The notes: generated from the sequence alone by a model not told the origin. 64,000 bases of DNA from Bradyrhizobium sp. CCBAU 51627 (GCF_028128765.1 NZ_LBJG01000026.1:110071-174070); one strand, 5' to 3'. Shown: positions 17,738-27,241, counted from the first letter of the stretch. Numbers and translations: made by a program.

Positions 17738-18536
17738 GCGCCGTGTCAATCTTGAAGGCCGGGCCGCAACTGCCGAGGTGCCACGGATCACCGTGGGCGG
17801 CCTTCGCATGGCCGCACTCGACCTGGAGGCGACCGCCGACTTCATGATCGAGGCGACCGATCCAAGCCATCGCATCGGCCGACCGCTGTACCTGACCTCG
17901 GCCAATGGCGAGGTGCTGGCGCGCTGCTCGACGGAGCCGCAGACCGAGCGCCTGTTCCGCGCCGCAGATCTGATCAATGCCGACGGCCAGCCGCTGGTGG
18001 CGGCCTCGAAGCTTCAATCCTGGTTTCCTCTGCCGGAGCGCGTTGCCACCACGGACCTGTTCCATGTCGTCGCGCGCAGGGCGGAAGCCGTCGGTCGCAG
18101 TTTCTATATGTTCGGCGCCAGCGAGGCGGAGAACGAAGCGGCGGTCAGACGCGTTCAGAACCTGTATCCGAAGCTGAGGATCGTCGGGCACAGCCATGGC
18201 TATCTTCGCGGCGAGGCGCTGCGTGCCAAAGTCGAGGAGATCAATGCTCTCGCACCCGATTTCCTGTGGGTCGCGCTCGGCGTGCCCAACGAGCAGGCTT
18301 TCGTTGAGGAATACACACCACTGCTGAGCAATGTCGGCGTCATCAAGACGTCAGGCGGTCTTTTCAACTTCCTGTCGGGCAGCCGCGCTCGCGCGCCGGA
18401 ATGGATGCAGAAGGTCGGGCTCGAATGGGCCTGGCGCACCTGGCTCGAGCCGCGCCGCCTGTTCTGGCGCTATTTGACCACCAACCCCCGCGCAATCTAT
18501 CTTCTCTTTAGCCGAAACCGCGCCCTCAATCGCTGA
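17730..18536 (+). CDS. WecG/TagA/CpsF-family glycosyltransferase (GT26)
   Basis: A 268-residue GT26 enzyme that adds a second sugar to an undecaprenyl-linked intermediate on the cytoplasmic membrane face. Signatures are TSANGEVLARCS, LINADGQPLV (catalytic Asp), FYMFGASEAENEAA, and LWVALGVPNEQAFVEEY; GLFNFLSGSRARAPEWMQ leads to the C-terminal appendage WAWRTWLEPRR that closes over the active site. The ATG at 17730 overlaps the end of the exoP-like gene (stop 17735-17737), which indicates translational coupling. It is an early assembly step for the repeat unit. Confidence 0.92.
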   Translation: MLERRVNLEGRAATAEVPRITVGGLRMAALDLEATADFMIEATDPSHRIGRPLYLTSANGEVLARCSTEPQTERLFRAADLINADGQPLVAASKLQSWFPLPERVATTDLFHVVARRAEAVGRSFYMFGASEAENEAAVRRVQNLYPKLRIVGHSHGYLRGEALRAKVEEINALAPDFLWVALGVPNEQAFVEEYTPLLSNVGVIKTSGGLFNFLSGSRARAPEWMQKVGLEWAWRTWLEPRRLFWRYLTTNPRAIYLLFSRNRALNR

Positions 18537-18553
18537 AAGAGCAGAACAACGAC

Positions 18554-19546
18554 ATGACCGATCGAGCGACAGTCCTCGTCACAGGAGGCGCGGGCTATAT
18601 CGGCTCGCACGCCTGCCGCGCCTTGACCGCTGCCGGGTATCGGCCCGTCGTTTATGACAATCTCTCGACGGGCCACCGCAATTTCGTATCCGGGGAACTG
18701 ATCACGGGCGATCTGCTCGACGGCGCAGCGCTGGCGCGCGCGTTTGTCGACCACGAGGTGACGGCCGTCATGCATTTCGCGGCAGCCAGCCTCGTCGGCG
18801 AGTCCATGACCGACCCGCAGAAATATTACGTCAACAACGTCCAGGGTACGTTGTCGCTGCTTCAGGCGATGCGTAACGCAGGCTGTCACCGCATCGTGTT
18901 CTCTTCGACCGGCGCCGTCTACGGCAATGCCGATTCCAAGGCACTGCCGGAAGATTTTCCTTGCGCACCGATCAACCCCTACGGGGCTTCAAAATGGATG
19001 ATCGAGCGCATCCTCGCCGACTGCCGTGCGGCTTACGGCTTCGGTGCGTTCTGTCTGCGCTATTTCAATGCCAGCGGCGCCGATCCGGCCGGCGGCATCG
19101 GCGAATTGCGCGATAACGAGACCCATCTCATTCCGCGCGCCATGATGGCATTGCAGGGCCATGCCGATTTCGCCGTGTTCGGCGATGATTACGATACCCC
19201 CGACGGCACCGCGATCCGTGACTACATCCACGTCACCGACCTCGCCGCCGCGCATGTCGCGGCGTTGAAGCTCCTGGAAACAGGACATGCCGGCGGCAGC
19301 TTCAATCTCGGAACCGGTTCGGGCTTCTCGGTGCGCCAGATTCTCAACGCCATCAGGCAGGAGACCGGACGCGAGGTGCCGCACACCATCAAGCCGCGCC
19401 GCGCCGGCGATCCCACCTATCTCGTCGCCGACGCCGCTGCCGCACGAAAGGTTCTCAACTTCGTGCCGCGCCATTCCGACTTGCCCACCGTGATCCGGAC
19501 CGCCTGGGCCTGGCATCAAAAGGCACATCCGCTGAAGCGCCGTTAG
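18554..19546 (+). CDS. galE: UDP-glucose 4-epimerase GalE
   Basis: A 330-residue extended SDR enzyme interconverting UDP-glucose and UDP-galactose. The NAD-binding GGAGYIG is at residues 11-17, MHFAAASLVGES near 75-85, and the catalytic S118/T119 (FSSTGAVYG) with Y143 and K147 (NPYGASK) are present. The substrate-binding RYFNASGADP and the C-terminal RAGDPTYLVADAAAARKVL match GalE. It lies 17 bp after the WecG-type gene in the same direction, so it probably supplies UDP-galactose (or UDP-GalNAc) for this exopolysaccharide. Confidence 0.95.
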   Translation: MTDRATVLVTGGAGYIGSHACRALTAAGYRPVVYDNLSTGHRNFVSGELITGDLLDGAALARAFVDHEVTAVMHFAAASLVGESMTDPQKYYVNNVQGTLSLLQAMRNAGCHRIVFSSTGAVYGNADSKALPEDFPCAPINPYGASKWMIERILADCRAAYGFGAFCLRYFNASGADPAGGIGELRDNETHLIPRAMMALQGHADFAVFGDDYDTPDGTAIRDYIHVTDLAAAHVAALKLLETGHAGGSFNLGTGSGFSVRQILNAIRQETGREVPHTIKPRRAGDPTYLVADAAAARKVLNFVPRHSDLPTVIRTAWAWHQKAHPLKRR

Positions 19547-19584
19547 GCCGCGATCACATCCTCCGCGAATGGCACCCGCTGCGG

Positions 19585-22500
19585 TCAGACGACAGCGCGT
19601 TTCAACCGTAGCGCCACGGCCTCGTCCACTGCCGGGTCGGTCTCCGGCTGGAGCGGCGGCGCAACGGGCAGGACCATCGGCCGCAGCAGTTCGGCCATCT
19701 GCTTTGCCGGCAGCGGCTTGGCGATCAGGAAGCCCTGCATCTCGTCACAGCCATGGGTGCGCAGGAAGGCCTCCTGCTCGGCGTTCTCGACGCCTTCGGC
19801 GACCACGGTCATGCCGAGCGCCTTGCCCATGCTGATGATGGCCTGCGCGATGGCCTGGTCCTCCGAATCCTGCGGCAGGTCGCGCACGAAGGAGCGGTCG
19901 ATCTTGATCGTGTCGATCGGGAAATGCTTCATCAACGACATCGACGAATAGCCGGTGCCGAAATCGTCGATGGCAAGACGGATGCCGCGGCTCTGGATGG
20001 CATCGAGCACTTTCAGCGCGCGGCCGACATTGCGCATCATCATGCTCTCGGTCACTTCGAGCTGGAGCAGCACCGGCGACATGCCGGAGGCAGCCAAGGC
20101 CTCGTCGACGTCCTGCAGCAGATGCTCGTCGGCAAACTGCCGCGGCGACAGGTTGACCGCCATCGATAGCGGCAGCAGGCCGCGGCGCTGCCAGGCCATG
20201 GCCTGCGCGCAGGCCTCTTTCAACACCCAGCGACCGATCGGCACGATCAGCCCGGTCTCTTCCGCAAGCGGAATGAATTGCGCCGGAGAGACGTTGCCGA
20301 GATCGGGATGGGTCCAGCGCAAGAGCGCCTCCACGCCGGTGATCTGGCCCGTCTCCATGTCGACCTTCGGCTGGTAGTTCAGCGAGAACTGCTCGCGCTC
20401 CAGTGCCCGCCGCAGCGCACTTTCGAGCGACAGCCGCTCGATCGACTGCGTCTTCACTTCCTTGGAAAAGAAGCGATAGCCGTTCTTGCCGTCTTCCTTG
20501 GCGAGATACATCGCCATGTCGGCGTTCTTGGTCAGCGTCTGCGCGTCGGCGCCGTTGGCCGGATACATCGCAATGCCGATCGAGGCCGTGGTGTGGCATT
20601 CGTGGCCGGCGAGCTCCATGGGCTGGGCGAGCGCCGAGAGCAACTCGCCGGCGATACGCTGAACGTCGTCGATCTCGCCGCACTGGTCGAGGATCACCAC
20701 GAACTCGTCGCCGCCGAGCCGCGCCACCACGTCGCTCGTCCGCAGCGCATAGCGCAACCGGTCGGCGACTTCGAGCAGGAGCAGGTCGCCGGCCTCATGA
20801 CCGAGAGAATCGTTGATGACCTTGAAGCGATCGAGATCGATGAACAGCACCGCGAAATGGTGATCGTGCTGCTCCGCCCGCGCGATCGCCTCGCGCAGCA
20901 GGCTGTTGAAGGTTTCGCGATTCGGCAGGTCGGTCAGGCTGTCGTGGGACGCGAGATACTCGATCCGCTCGTCGGCCTTGTTCTTCTCGTCGGCCCGATC
21001 GAAATTCTCCATGGCGAAGGCGACGTTGTCGGCAAGGCGCTGCAGAAGCTCGACGAATTCCGGCGTGAAGGTGGCCGGTTCGGTCGACATGTAGATCATG
21101 ACACCGACGGCCTGACCGTGCGCGATGAGCGGAAACGCGGCGCCCGACCGAGCGCCGTCTTTGCGGACGATGGTGTGGAAGACCCGGACGCGATCGTCAT
21201 TGAGATAGTCATTGCTGATGCAGGGTTGCCGGGTCCGGAACGCCGTCCCGGCCATCCCGCGGCCCTCTGGCCGGTCTGGGTCGATGGAAAGACGGACGTT
21301 GCGCGTGGTTTCGGCCGACGGCCCCGCCGCCGAAACGATCTCGAGCTGGTCGCTGCCGGCCTTGGCCAGCGCAATGGTGGTCGAGGTGAATTTTGCGCCG
21401 TTCGATGCGGCGAGGCAGACGAGGTCGAACAGTTCGGCGCGCGACTTCGCACGCATGATCGCTTCGTTGGTCGCGCTTAGCGCAGCGAACATGCGCGTCA
21501 AGCGCTCCTTCTGCGCCTCGGTGCGGGCCTTTTCGTCGGCGCGATCGAAATTGTCGAGCGCGAACGAGACATTCTCGGCGAGCCGCCCGAGCAACTGAAC
21601 CAGATCGGGCGTGAACGTGTCCTGTTCCGGCGCAAGAAAAAGCAGGATGCCGATTGGCTGCTGACCTGCTCTCAGAAGCGGAAAGCTGGCGGCCGCCCGC
21701 GTTCCGTCCTCGATCGCCTTCGTCCGCCAATAGGCAGAGCGCGGCTCGTTCAGATAGTCGTTCATGACGCAGGGCCGGCAGTTCCGGAGCGAGGTGCCGA
21801 TGATCCCCTGGCCCTCGGGATGGTCGGCGGAAATCATACAGGTCCGTCCGATCATCTGGCTCTGGTTGCGGCCCTTCACCGCGACGACGCGAACGAGCTC
21901 GCTGTCCTCGTCGATGAGGCCGATCGTCGCCGACGCGAATACATCGCCGAGGACCGCGGCCTGGCACGCCGCCTCGAACAGCTCCTCGCGCGTCTTGGCG
22001 CGCATGATGGCTTCGTTGGTTGCGGTCAGCGCCTCGAACATTCCGCTGAGGCGAGTGCGCTGCCTGTCGGCCTGCGCCTTTTGCTCGGCGCGGTCGAAAT
22101 TTTCGAGCGCGAAGGCGACATTGGCCTGGAGCTTGCGCAGCAGCTCGACCAGTTCAGGCGTGAAAGTGCCGCGCTCCGCAGAGTTGAACAGGAACACGCC
22201 CTCGAGGCGATCGCCGCTGAACAGCGGCAGCGCCGCGGAAGACGCAATGCCGTTGCGGCGTGCACTGGCTTGCCACGGCGCGATGCGGTCATCGGCGAGC
22301 ACGTCGTTGCTGACGGAAGGTTGGCGCGTGCGGAACGCGGTGCCGATCAAGCCGCGGCCTTCCGGCGCCCGGTCGGAGGTCGAGAACGTGAAGTTGCGCA
22401 GCTGGTCCGCCTTCGGCCCATAGCAGGAGACGACACGCAGAAGCTCCGCCCGACGATCGACCAGCGCGATGGTGGCCGAGGTGAACTTGGCACCCTGCGC

Positions 22501-23727
22501 CGTCGCCTCGCAGACGAGGTCGAACAGCTCATTCCGTGAGCGCGCGCGCAGGATCGCTTCATTGGTCGCGCTGAGCGCAGCGTACATGAGCGCCAGCCGC
22601 TCCTCTTCCGCGGCGATCCTGGCCTTCTCGGCTTCGCGGTCGAAATTCTCGATGGCGAACGAGACGTTCTCCGCCATTCGCAGCAGGAGCGAGACGATCT
22701 CCTCGTCCTTGGCCCAGGACTTGCTGATGAAGAACAGGATGACGCCGACGCTTTCACCGTGCTTGATCAAGGGAGCCGCCACACAAGCGGCAACCCCCGT
22801 ATTGATGTTGGCTTGCTCCCAGGGCGTTCCCTTGGTGCGGCTGACGAGATCGTCCTCGACGCACGGCTTTTGGGTGCGGAACGTCTGGCCGGAGATGCCT
22901 TGACCGTAGGGATTGTCGGGGTCGACGGAATAGCTGGTCTGGGTGACGAGCTGCAAATTCTGACCGGTCCCGGCGACCGGCTTGAGCCAGTGCGACTCCC
23001 GCTCCTTGAGCAGAACGAAGGTTGCGAGCGACTTGCCGCCGTGAACCGAGGCGTCGCAGACCAGCTGATAAAGCTCCTGCTCGGTCTTGGCACGCAGGAT
23101 CGCTTCATTGGTGGCACTGATGGCGCCGAACATGCGATTGAGCCGCCGCGTCGCCCGCTCGCTGGTTTTCTGCGCGGTCTCGCGCGCGAAATTGTCCAGC
23201 GCATAAGAGATGTTGGCCGACATGCGCTCGAACAGCGAAACCATCTGCTCGTTCAGCGAATTGGGCTCGCTACGCGTCACAAACAGCACGCCGACGCTGT
23301 GCCCGTTGCGGAGCAGCGGCAGCGCCGCTGCCGCGCCGATATGGGCCGCGGCCGCGCCCGCGCGCCACGCCTGCGAGCGCGGATCGTTCAGATAATCGTT
23401 GCTGATGCACAGCTTCTGATCGCGAAACGCCTCGCCGCCGACGCCCGATCCTTCGGGGGTGCCGGCTTCCGTCGTGATCAGAATCGAACGCAGGCGCGGA
23501 ATGTCGTCGCCGCAGCCGGCCGCAAACTGTAAGCGATTGCCATCCGGCCCGACCAGAAACACGGCAACAGCCAAGAAATCCCCGCTCGAAAACCCGGCGT
23601 CGCAGACCTTCTGGTACAGCTCATCCGGCGATTTCGCATAGAGGATCGCTTCGTTGATGGCGCTCAACGCCGCAAAGGTGCGCGCGAGTGTCGTCGGCAC
23701 GATCTCAGCTCCCGGGCATTCTGCCAT
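19585..23727 (-). CDS. five-GAF GGDEF-EAL cyclic-di-GMP protein
   Basis: A 1380-residue cytoplasmic protein. Five GAF-like units occupy about residues 12-925. Each has a TNEAI-RAK-ELF--VC start and an NVSFA-ENFDRA end, with a period of 182 residues (three intervals of exactly 546 nt, a fourth of 549). The GGDEF domain has an intact catalytic GGDEF at 1005-1009 and an inhibitory RxxD site (R996, D999). The EAL domain has EALLR at 1133, plus NLSPRQF, LEVTESM, IDDFGTGYSS, KIDRSF and VVAEGVE, so both synthase and phosphodiesterase look competent. Start ATG 23725-23727 has GGGAG upstream; a GTG at 23760 is an alternative. It is convergent with galE. Confidence 0.93.
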   Translation of the reverse strand: MAECPGAEIVPTTLARTFAALSAINEAILYAKSPDELYQKVCDAGFSSGDFLAVAVFLVGPDGNRLQFAAGCGDDIPRLRSILITTEAGTPEGSGVGGEAFRDQKLCISNDYLNDPRSQAWRAGAAAAHIGAAAALPLLRNGHSVGVLFVTRSEPNSLNEQMVSLFERMSANISYALDNFARETAQKTSERATRRLNRMFGAISATNEAILRAKTEQELYQLVCDASVHGGKSLATFVLLKERESHWLKPVAGTGQNLQLVTQTSYSVDPDNPYGQGISGQTFRTQKPCVEDDLVSRTKGTPWEQANINTGVAACVAAPLIKHGESVGVILFFISKSWAKDEEIVSLLLRMAENVSFAIENFDREAEKARIAAEEERLALMYAALSATNEAILRARSRNELFDLVCEATAQGAKFTSATIALVDRRAELLRVVSCYGPKADQLRNFTFSTSDRAPEGRGLIGTAFRTRQPSVSNDVLADDRIAPWQASARRNGIASSAALPLFSGDRLEGVFLFNSAERGTFTPELVELLRKLQANVAFALENFDRAEQKAQADRQRTRLSGMFEALTATNEAIMRAKTREELFEAACQAAVLGDVFASATIGLIDEDSELVRVVAVKGRNQSQMIGRTCMISADHPEGQGIIGTSLRNCRPCVMNDYLNEPRSAYWRTKAIEDGTRAAASFPLLRAGQQPIGILLFLAPEQDTFTPDLVQLLGRLAENVSFALDNFDRADEKARTEAQKERLTRMFAALSATNEAIMRAKSRAELFDLVCLAASNGAKFTSTTIALAKAGSDQLEIVSAAGPSAETTRNVRLSIDPDRPEGRGMAGTAFRTRQPCISNDYLNDDRVRVFHTIVRKDGARSGAAFPLIAHGQAVGVMIYMSTEPATFTPEFVELLQRLADNVAFAMENFDRADEKNKADERIEYLASHDSLTDLPNRETFNSLLREAIARAEQHDHHFAVLFIDLDRFKVINDSLGHEAGDLLLLEVADRLRYALRTSDVVARLGGDEFVVILDQCGEIDDVQRIAGELLSALAQPMELAGHECHTTASIGIAMYPANGADAQTLTKNADMAMYLAKEDGKNGYRFFSKEVKTQSIERLSLESALRRALEREQFSLNYQPKVDMETGQITGVEALLRWTHPDLGNVSPAQFIPLAEETGLIVPIGRWVLKEACAQAMAWQRRGLLPLSMAVNLSPRQFADEHLLQDVDEALAASGMSPVLLQLEVTESMMMRNVGRALKVLDAIQSRGIRLAIDDFGTGYSSMSLMKHFPIDTIKIDRSFVRDLPQDSEDQAIAQAIISMGKALGMTVVAEGVENAEQEAFLRTHGCDEMQGFLIAKPLPAKQMAELLRPMVLPVAPPLQPETDPAVDEAVALRLKRAVV

Positions 23728-23995
23728 TTTCTCCCGGGTGACTTTATCGGCGGCGATCACCTAAGTGGTCGTTATTGCGCGCTGCAAACCCGCGATCAAA
23801 GTGAACGAGCTGCGAATATGGAGCGGTAAACTGTCGAAAATACCGTCGCGCGGGACGAGCCTTCGACCAAAGGCGCGCTCTCTTTACGAATTTGCAGCCC
23901 TGTATTGGTTTACGGGAGATTGATATCGCAGCTCCGCTTTGAGACGATGGCTTCCAACAAGCTGCCCTTAAGGGCACGAAAGCCGAGGGAACCCC

Positions 23996-25048
23996 ATGCC
24001 CGTCGTCAAGGCCGACCGCCTCACGCGCGTCAGTGTTGCGCTGCTCCGTGCCGCCGGAGCCTCCGAGGAAGAAGCCGATGCCGTGGCCATCGGATGCGTC
24101 AACGCCAATCTCGCCGGCCATGACTCCCACGGCGTGATCGCGATTCCCACCTATATCGATCGGATCAAGGCCGGACACATCGTTCCTGGCGCCACCTGGA
24201 CCATCGTCCAGGAATCGCCGACCACGACCGTGATCGACGGCCACTGGGGTTTCGGCTTCCACGTCAACGCCAAGGCGATGGCGCTGACGATCGAGAAGGC
24301 GAAGACGGCGAACGTCGCCGCCTGCACCGTGTTCCGGCAAAGCCATGTCGGCCGCCTCGCCGCCTATCCGCTGATGGCGATGCGCGAGGGCATGATCGGG
24401 ATTGCGACGGCCGATTCCGGTCGCTCGCCGAAGCATGTGGCGCCGTTCGGCGGCAAGGAGGCACGGCTCGGCACTAACCCGATCTCGATCGCGGTGCCGT
24501 CCGATCTCGACGCGCCGTTCTATCTGGACATGGCGACATCAGCTGTCGCCGCCGGCAAGATCCAGCTCGCGGTCGCCCGCGGCGAGGCGATTCCGACCGG
24601 TTGGATCATCGACGCCGACGGACGCCACACCACCGATCCCACGCAATATCGCAAGGGCGGCGCGCTGCTGCCGCTCGGCGGCACCGAGGGTTACAAGGGC
24701 AGCGGGCTTGCCGCGATGGTGGAAGTGCTCTGCGGCCTGCTCACCGGCCTCGGCTTCGGCGTCGAGCCGACGGGACGGCACAATGACGGATGCTTCATGG
24801 CGGTGTTCAACGTCGCGGCATTCCGCCCGCTGCAGGAGTTCAAGCGCGAGGTCACGGAGTTCGCGCGCTACCTGAAATCGACACCGCCGTCCGACGGCAG
24901 TACGGGCGTCTACTACCCCGGCGAGATCGAGGGCGTGCGCGAGCAGCAGCGTCTGCGCGACGGCATCGAGGTCGAGGATGCGACCTGGGAGAAGCTGCGC
25001 GCGCTGGCGCGCGAGTACCGACTCGACACCGTCCTCGATCTGTCCTGA
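23996..25048 (+). CDS. Ldh family oxidoreductase (malate/lactate dehydrogenase type 2)
   Basis: A 350-residue NAD(P)-dependent 2-hydroxyacid or imine dehydrogenase of the Ldh/MDH-2 family (relatives oxidise malate, L-lactate, L-sulfolactate or ureidoglycolate, or reduce cyclic imines). Landmarks are NLAGHDSHGVIAIPTYIDRI near residue 38, CTVFRQSHVGRLAAYPL with the conserved His, and RLGTNPISIAVPS; GTEGYKGSGLAAMVEVLCG follows near 230. The start is ATG 23996 behind GAGGGA. It is the first gene of a tight operon with a luciferase-like monooxygenase and an FAA-family hydrolase (gaps 23 and 16 bp). Specificity is unknown. Confidence 0.9.
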   Translation: MPVVKADRLTRVSVALLRAAGASEEEADAVAIGCVNANLAGHDSHGVIAIPTYIDRIKAGHIVPGATWTIVQESPTTTVIDGHWGFGFHVNAKAMALTIEKAKTANVAACTVFRQSHVGRLAAYPLMAMREGMIGIATADSGRSPKHVAPFGGKEARLGTNPISIAVPSDLDAPFYLDMATSAVAAGKIQLAVARGEAIPTGWIIDADGRHTTDPTQYRKGGALLPLGGTEGYKGSGLAAMVEVLCGLLTGLGFGVEPTGRHNDGCFMAVFNVAAFRPLQEFKREVTEFARYLKSTPPSDGSTGVYYPGEIEGVREQQRLRDGIEVEDATWEKLRALAREYRLDTVLDLS

Positions 25049-25071
25049 AGACACTTTCGGAGAAAAGCAGC

Positions 25072-26439
25072 ATGAATCGGCAGATGGTCCTGGTCGGTTT
25101 CCTTCAGGCGCAGAACTGCACGAATCTGCCGAGCTCGTGGCGGCATCCGGACTCGCGCAGCGACTCGATGTCTGCGGATTATTACCAGGAGATCGCGCGG
25201 ATTCTCGAGGCGGGCAAATTCCACATGGCCTTCTTCGACGATCGCCTGGCGATGCCGGACCGCTACGGCAACGACCACGCCCACACCGTCGAATACGGCA
25301 TCCGCTGTGTGAAGATGGATCCGCTGATCGTGCTGACGACGATGGGCATGGTCACTGACAGGCTCGGCTTGGGGGCGACCTGCTCGACCACCTATTTCGA
25401 GCCGTTCGACGTCGCGCGCCGCTTCGCCACGCTCGATCTGATGTCGGGCGGGCGCGCAGGCTGGAACGTCGTGACCTCGCTCAACGACGGCGAAGCGCTC
25501 AACATGGGGCGCGACTCCCACCCTGAGCATGATTCCCGCTACGACAAGGCCGATGAGTTCATGGAGGTCGTGCTCGGCCATTGGGATACCTGGGAGGACG
25601 GCGCGCTCATCATGGACAAGAAGAGCGGCCGCTTCGCCGATCCCACCAGGGTGAAGCGTCTCGATCACAAGGGGCCGGCCTTCAGGTCGCGCGGGCCGTT
25701 CACGGTGCCGCGTTCGCAGCAGGGTCACCCCGTCATCATCCAGGCCGGCGCATCGGGGCGCGGCCAGCGCTTTGCCGGGCGATGGGGCGAGGTGATCTTC
25801 ACCGCCGCGCGCAATCTCGCCGCGGCCAAGGAGGGTTATGCGGCTGTGCGCAACGAGGCCGCGAAGACCGGCCGCGATCCTGATGAGCTGTTCCTCTGCA
25901 ACCTGACGACACCGGTCTGCGCAGCGACGAAAGCGGAGGCCGAGGACAAGATGGCGCTGATCAACAAGCTGCCGCTCGAGATCGACGCGCTGTCACTGCT
26001 CGCCGAAGCGCTCAATTACGATTTCGCCTCCAAGGATCTCGACGAACCGCTGACGACGGACGAGCTGAAGAGCATGCAGGGCATTCTGGGCATACGCGAC
26101 GGCGTGCTGAAGAATTCGGGCAAGAGCAATCCGAGCGCGCGCGACTTCGTCACCTTCTCCGGCCGCGGCCAGGTGCATGACGCCATGGTCGGCGGCCCCA
26201 AGGAGATCGCGGACAAGCTGGAGGAAATGTTCATCGAGCGCGGCTGCGACGGCTTCGTCATTGCCGCAACTTACGTGCCCGGCTCCTACGCCGATTTCGT
26301 CCAGCATGTCGTGCCGGAGCTGCAGCGGCGCGGCCTGTTCCAGAAGGACTATCGCGGCAAAACTCTGCGGGAGAATCTCGGCTTGGGGCGGCCGGCCGCC
26401 GGCGCCTGGAAAGTGCAGCCGCGCGATGCGGCGGAATAA
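25072..26439 (+). CDS. LLM-class flavin-dependent monooxygenase (NtaA/SnaA/DszA type)
   Basis: A 455-residue flavin-dependent monooxygenase of the bacterial luciferase superfamily, NtaA/SnaA/DszA branch, which uses reduced FMN and oxygen. Signatures are MAFFDDRLAMPDRYG near residue 57, ATCSTTYFEPFDVARRFATLD, SGGRAGWNVVTSLND, and the VIIQAGASGRGQRFAGRWGE block that binds FMN phosphate. Relatives open chelators, sulfones or long alkanes; the substrate here is unknown. It is the second gene of a three-gene operon. A flavin reductase is not encoded next to it and must come from elsewhere. Confidence 0.92.
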   Translation: MNRQMVLVGFLQAQNCTNLPSSWRHPDSRSDSMSADYYQEIARILEAGKFHMAFFDDRLAMPDRYGNDHAHTVEYGIRCVKMDPLIVLTTMGMVTDRLGLGATCSTTYFEPFDVARRFATLDLMSGGRAGWNVVTSLNDGEALNMGRDSHPEHDSRYDKADEFMEVVLGHWDTWEDGALIMDKKSGRFADPTRVKRLDHKGPAFRSRGPFTVPRSQQGHPVIIQAGASGRGQRFAGRWGEVIFTAARNLAAAKEGYAAVRNEAAKTGRDPDELFLCNLTTPVCAATKAEAEDKMALINKLPLEIDALSLLAEALNYDFASKDLDEPLTTDELKSMQGILGIRDGVLKNSGKSNPSARDFVTFSGRGQVHDAMVGGPKEIADKLEEMFIERGCDGFVIAATYVPGSYADFVQHVVPELQRRGLFQKDYRGKTLRENLGLGRPAAGAWKVQPRDAAE

Positions 26440-26455
26440 CGAGGGGGGACCGACC

Positions 26456-27241
26456 ATGCGCTGGCTGAAATTCACCGCGTCCGGCAAGACCTCCTGGGGC
26501 CTCGTTGAAGGCGATCAGGTGATTGCAGTCGATGGCGACCCCTTTGGCGAATGGAAGCGAACGTCACGCACGCATCCGCTGAGCGACGTGAAGATCGAGC
26601 TGCCGCTGATCCCGCGCACCTTCTATTGCGTCGGGTTGAACTATCTGAAGCATCTGAAGGAGGCCGCCGACAAGGCCGGCACGGTACCGGCCGTTCCTGA
26701 CAGGCCCGAGATCGGCTACCGCGCGCAGAACGCGCTGATCGCGCATGACGAGGACGTCGTGATCCCCGCCTTCGCGACGGAGAAGATTCACTATGAAGGC
26801 GAGCTGGTCGTCGTCATCGGCAAGAAGGTGAAGCACCTCACCGAAGCGAACGCGATGGATTGCGTGTTCGGCTACACCATCGGCAACGACGTCAGCGAAC
26901 GCAGCTGGCAAAAGGCCGATCGCAGCCTGTGGCGCTCGAAGAATGCCGACACGTTCAAGCCGATGGGCCCGTGGATCGAGACTGAGGCCGATCCTGCGAG
27001 AATGGAGACCATTGTCCGGGTCAACGGCAGAGAGACCAACCGCTTCGCTACCAACGACATGATTTTCGGCGTGGTACCGTTCCTGGTCGAGCTGACCAAG
27101 TATTTTACGCTGTGGCCGGGCGACGTGATCTGGATGGGCACCGATGGCGCCTCGCCTGACATCAAGCACGGCGATGTCGTCGAGATCGAGATCACCGGCA
27201 TCGGGACGTTGCGGAACAGGTTCGTGAGGGAGGGACGATAG
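26456..27241 (+). CDS. fumarylacetoacetate hydrolase family protein
   Basis: A 261-residue FAH-fold hydrolase or isomerase acting on beta-dicarbonyl or enol ring-fission products. The core has FYCVGLNYLKHL, the metal site in KIHYEGELVVVIGKK (Glu residues), YTIGNDVSER, and DTFKPMGPWI; the C-terminal LWPGDVIWMGTDG completes the site. The start is ATG 26456 behind GAGGGGGG. It is the third gene of the operon with the Ldh-type and luciferase-like genes, so it may cleave or isomerise the monooxygenase product. It ends 1 bp before the convergent LysR gene. Confidence 0.92.
   Translation: MRWLKFTASGKTSWGLVEGDQVIAVDGDPFGEWKRTSRTHPLSDVKIELPLIPRTFYCVGLNYLKHLKEAADKAGTVPAVPDRPEIGYRAQNALIAHDEDVVIPAFATEKIHYEGELVVVIGKKVKHLTEANAMDCVFGYTIGNDVSERSWQKADRSLWRSKNADTFKPMGPWIETEADPARMETIVRVNGRETNRFATNDMIFGVVPFLVELTKYFTLWPGDVIWMGTDGASPDIKHGDVVEIEITGIGTLRNRFVREGR

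Noticed and set aside
20278..21480. Plus-strand open frame of 400 codons inside the GAF/GGDEF/EAL gene
   Set aside because: Antisense shadow; the minus strand encodes intact GGDEF and GAF units over the same bases.
19585..23727. Five GAF units as an assembly artefact or recent tandem duplication
   Set aside because: The units keep motif positions but differ widely in sequence, so they cannot be a collapsed or expanded assembly repeat.
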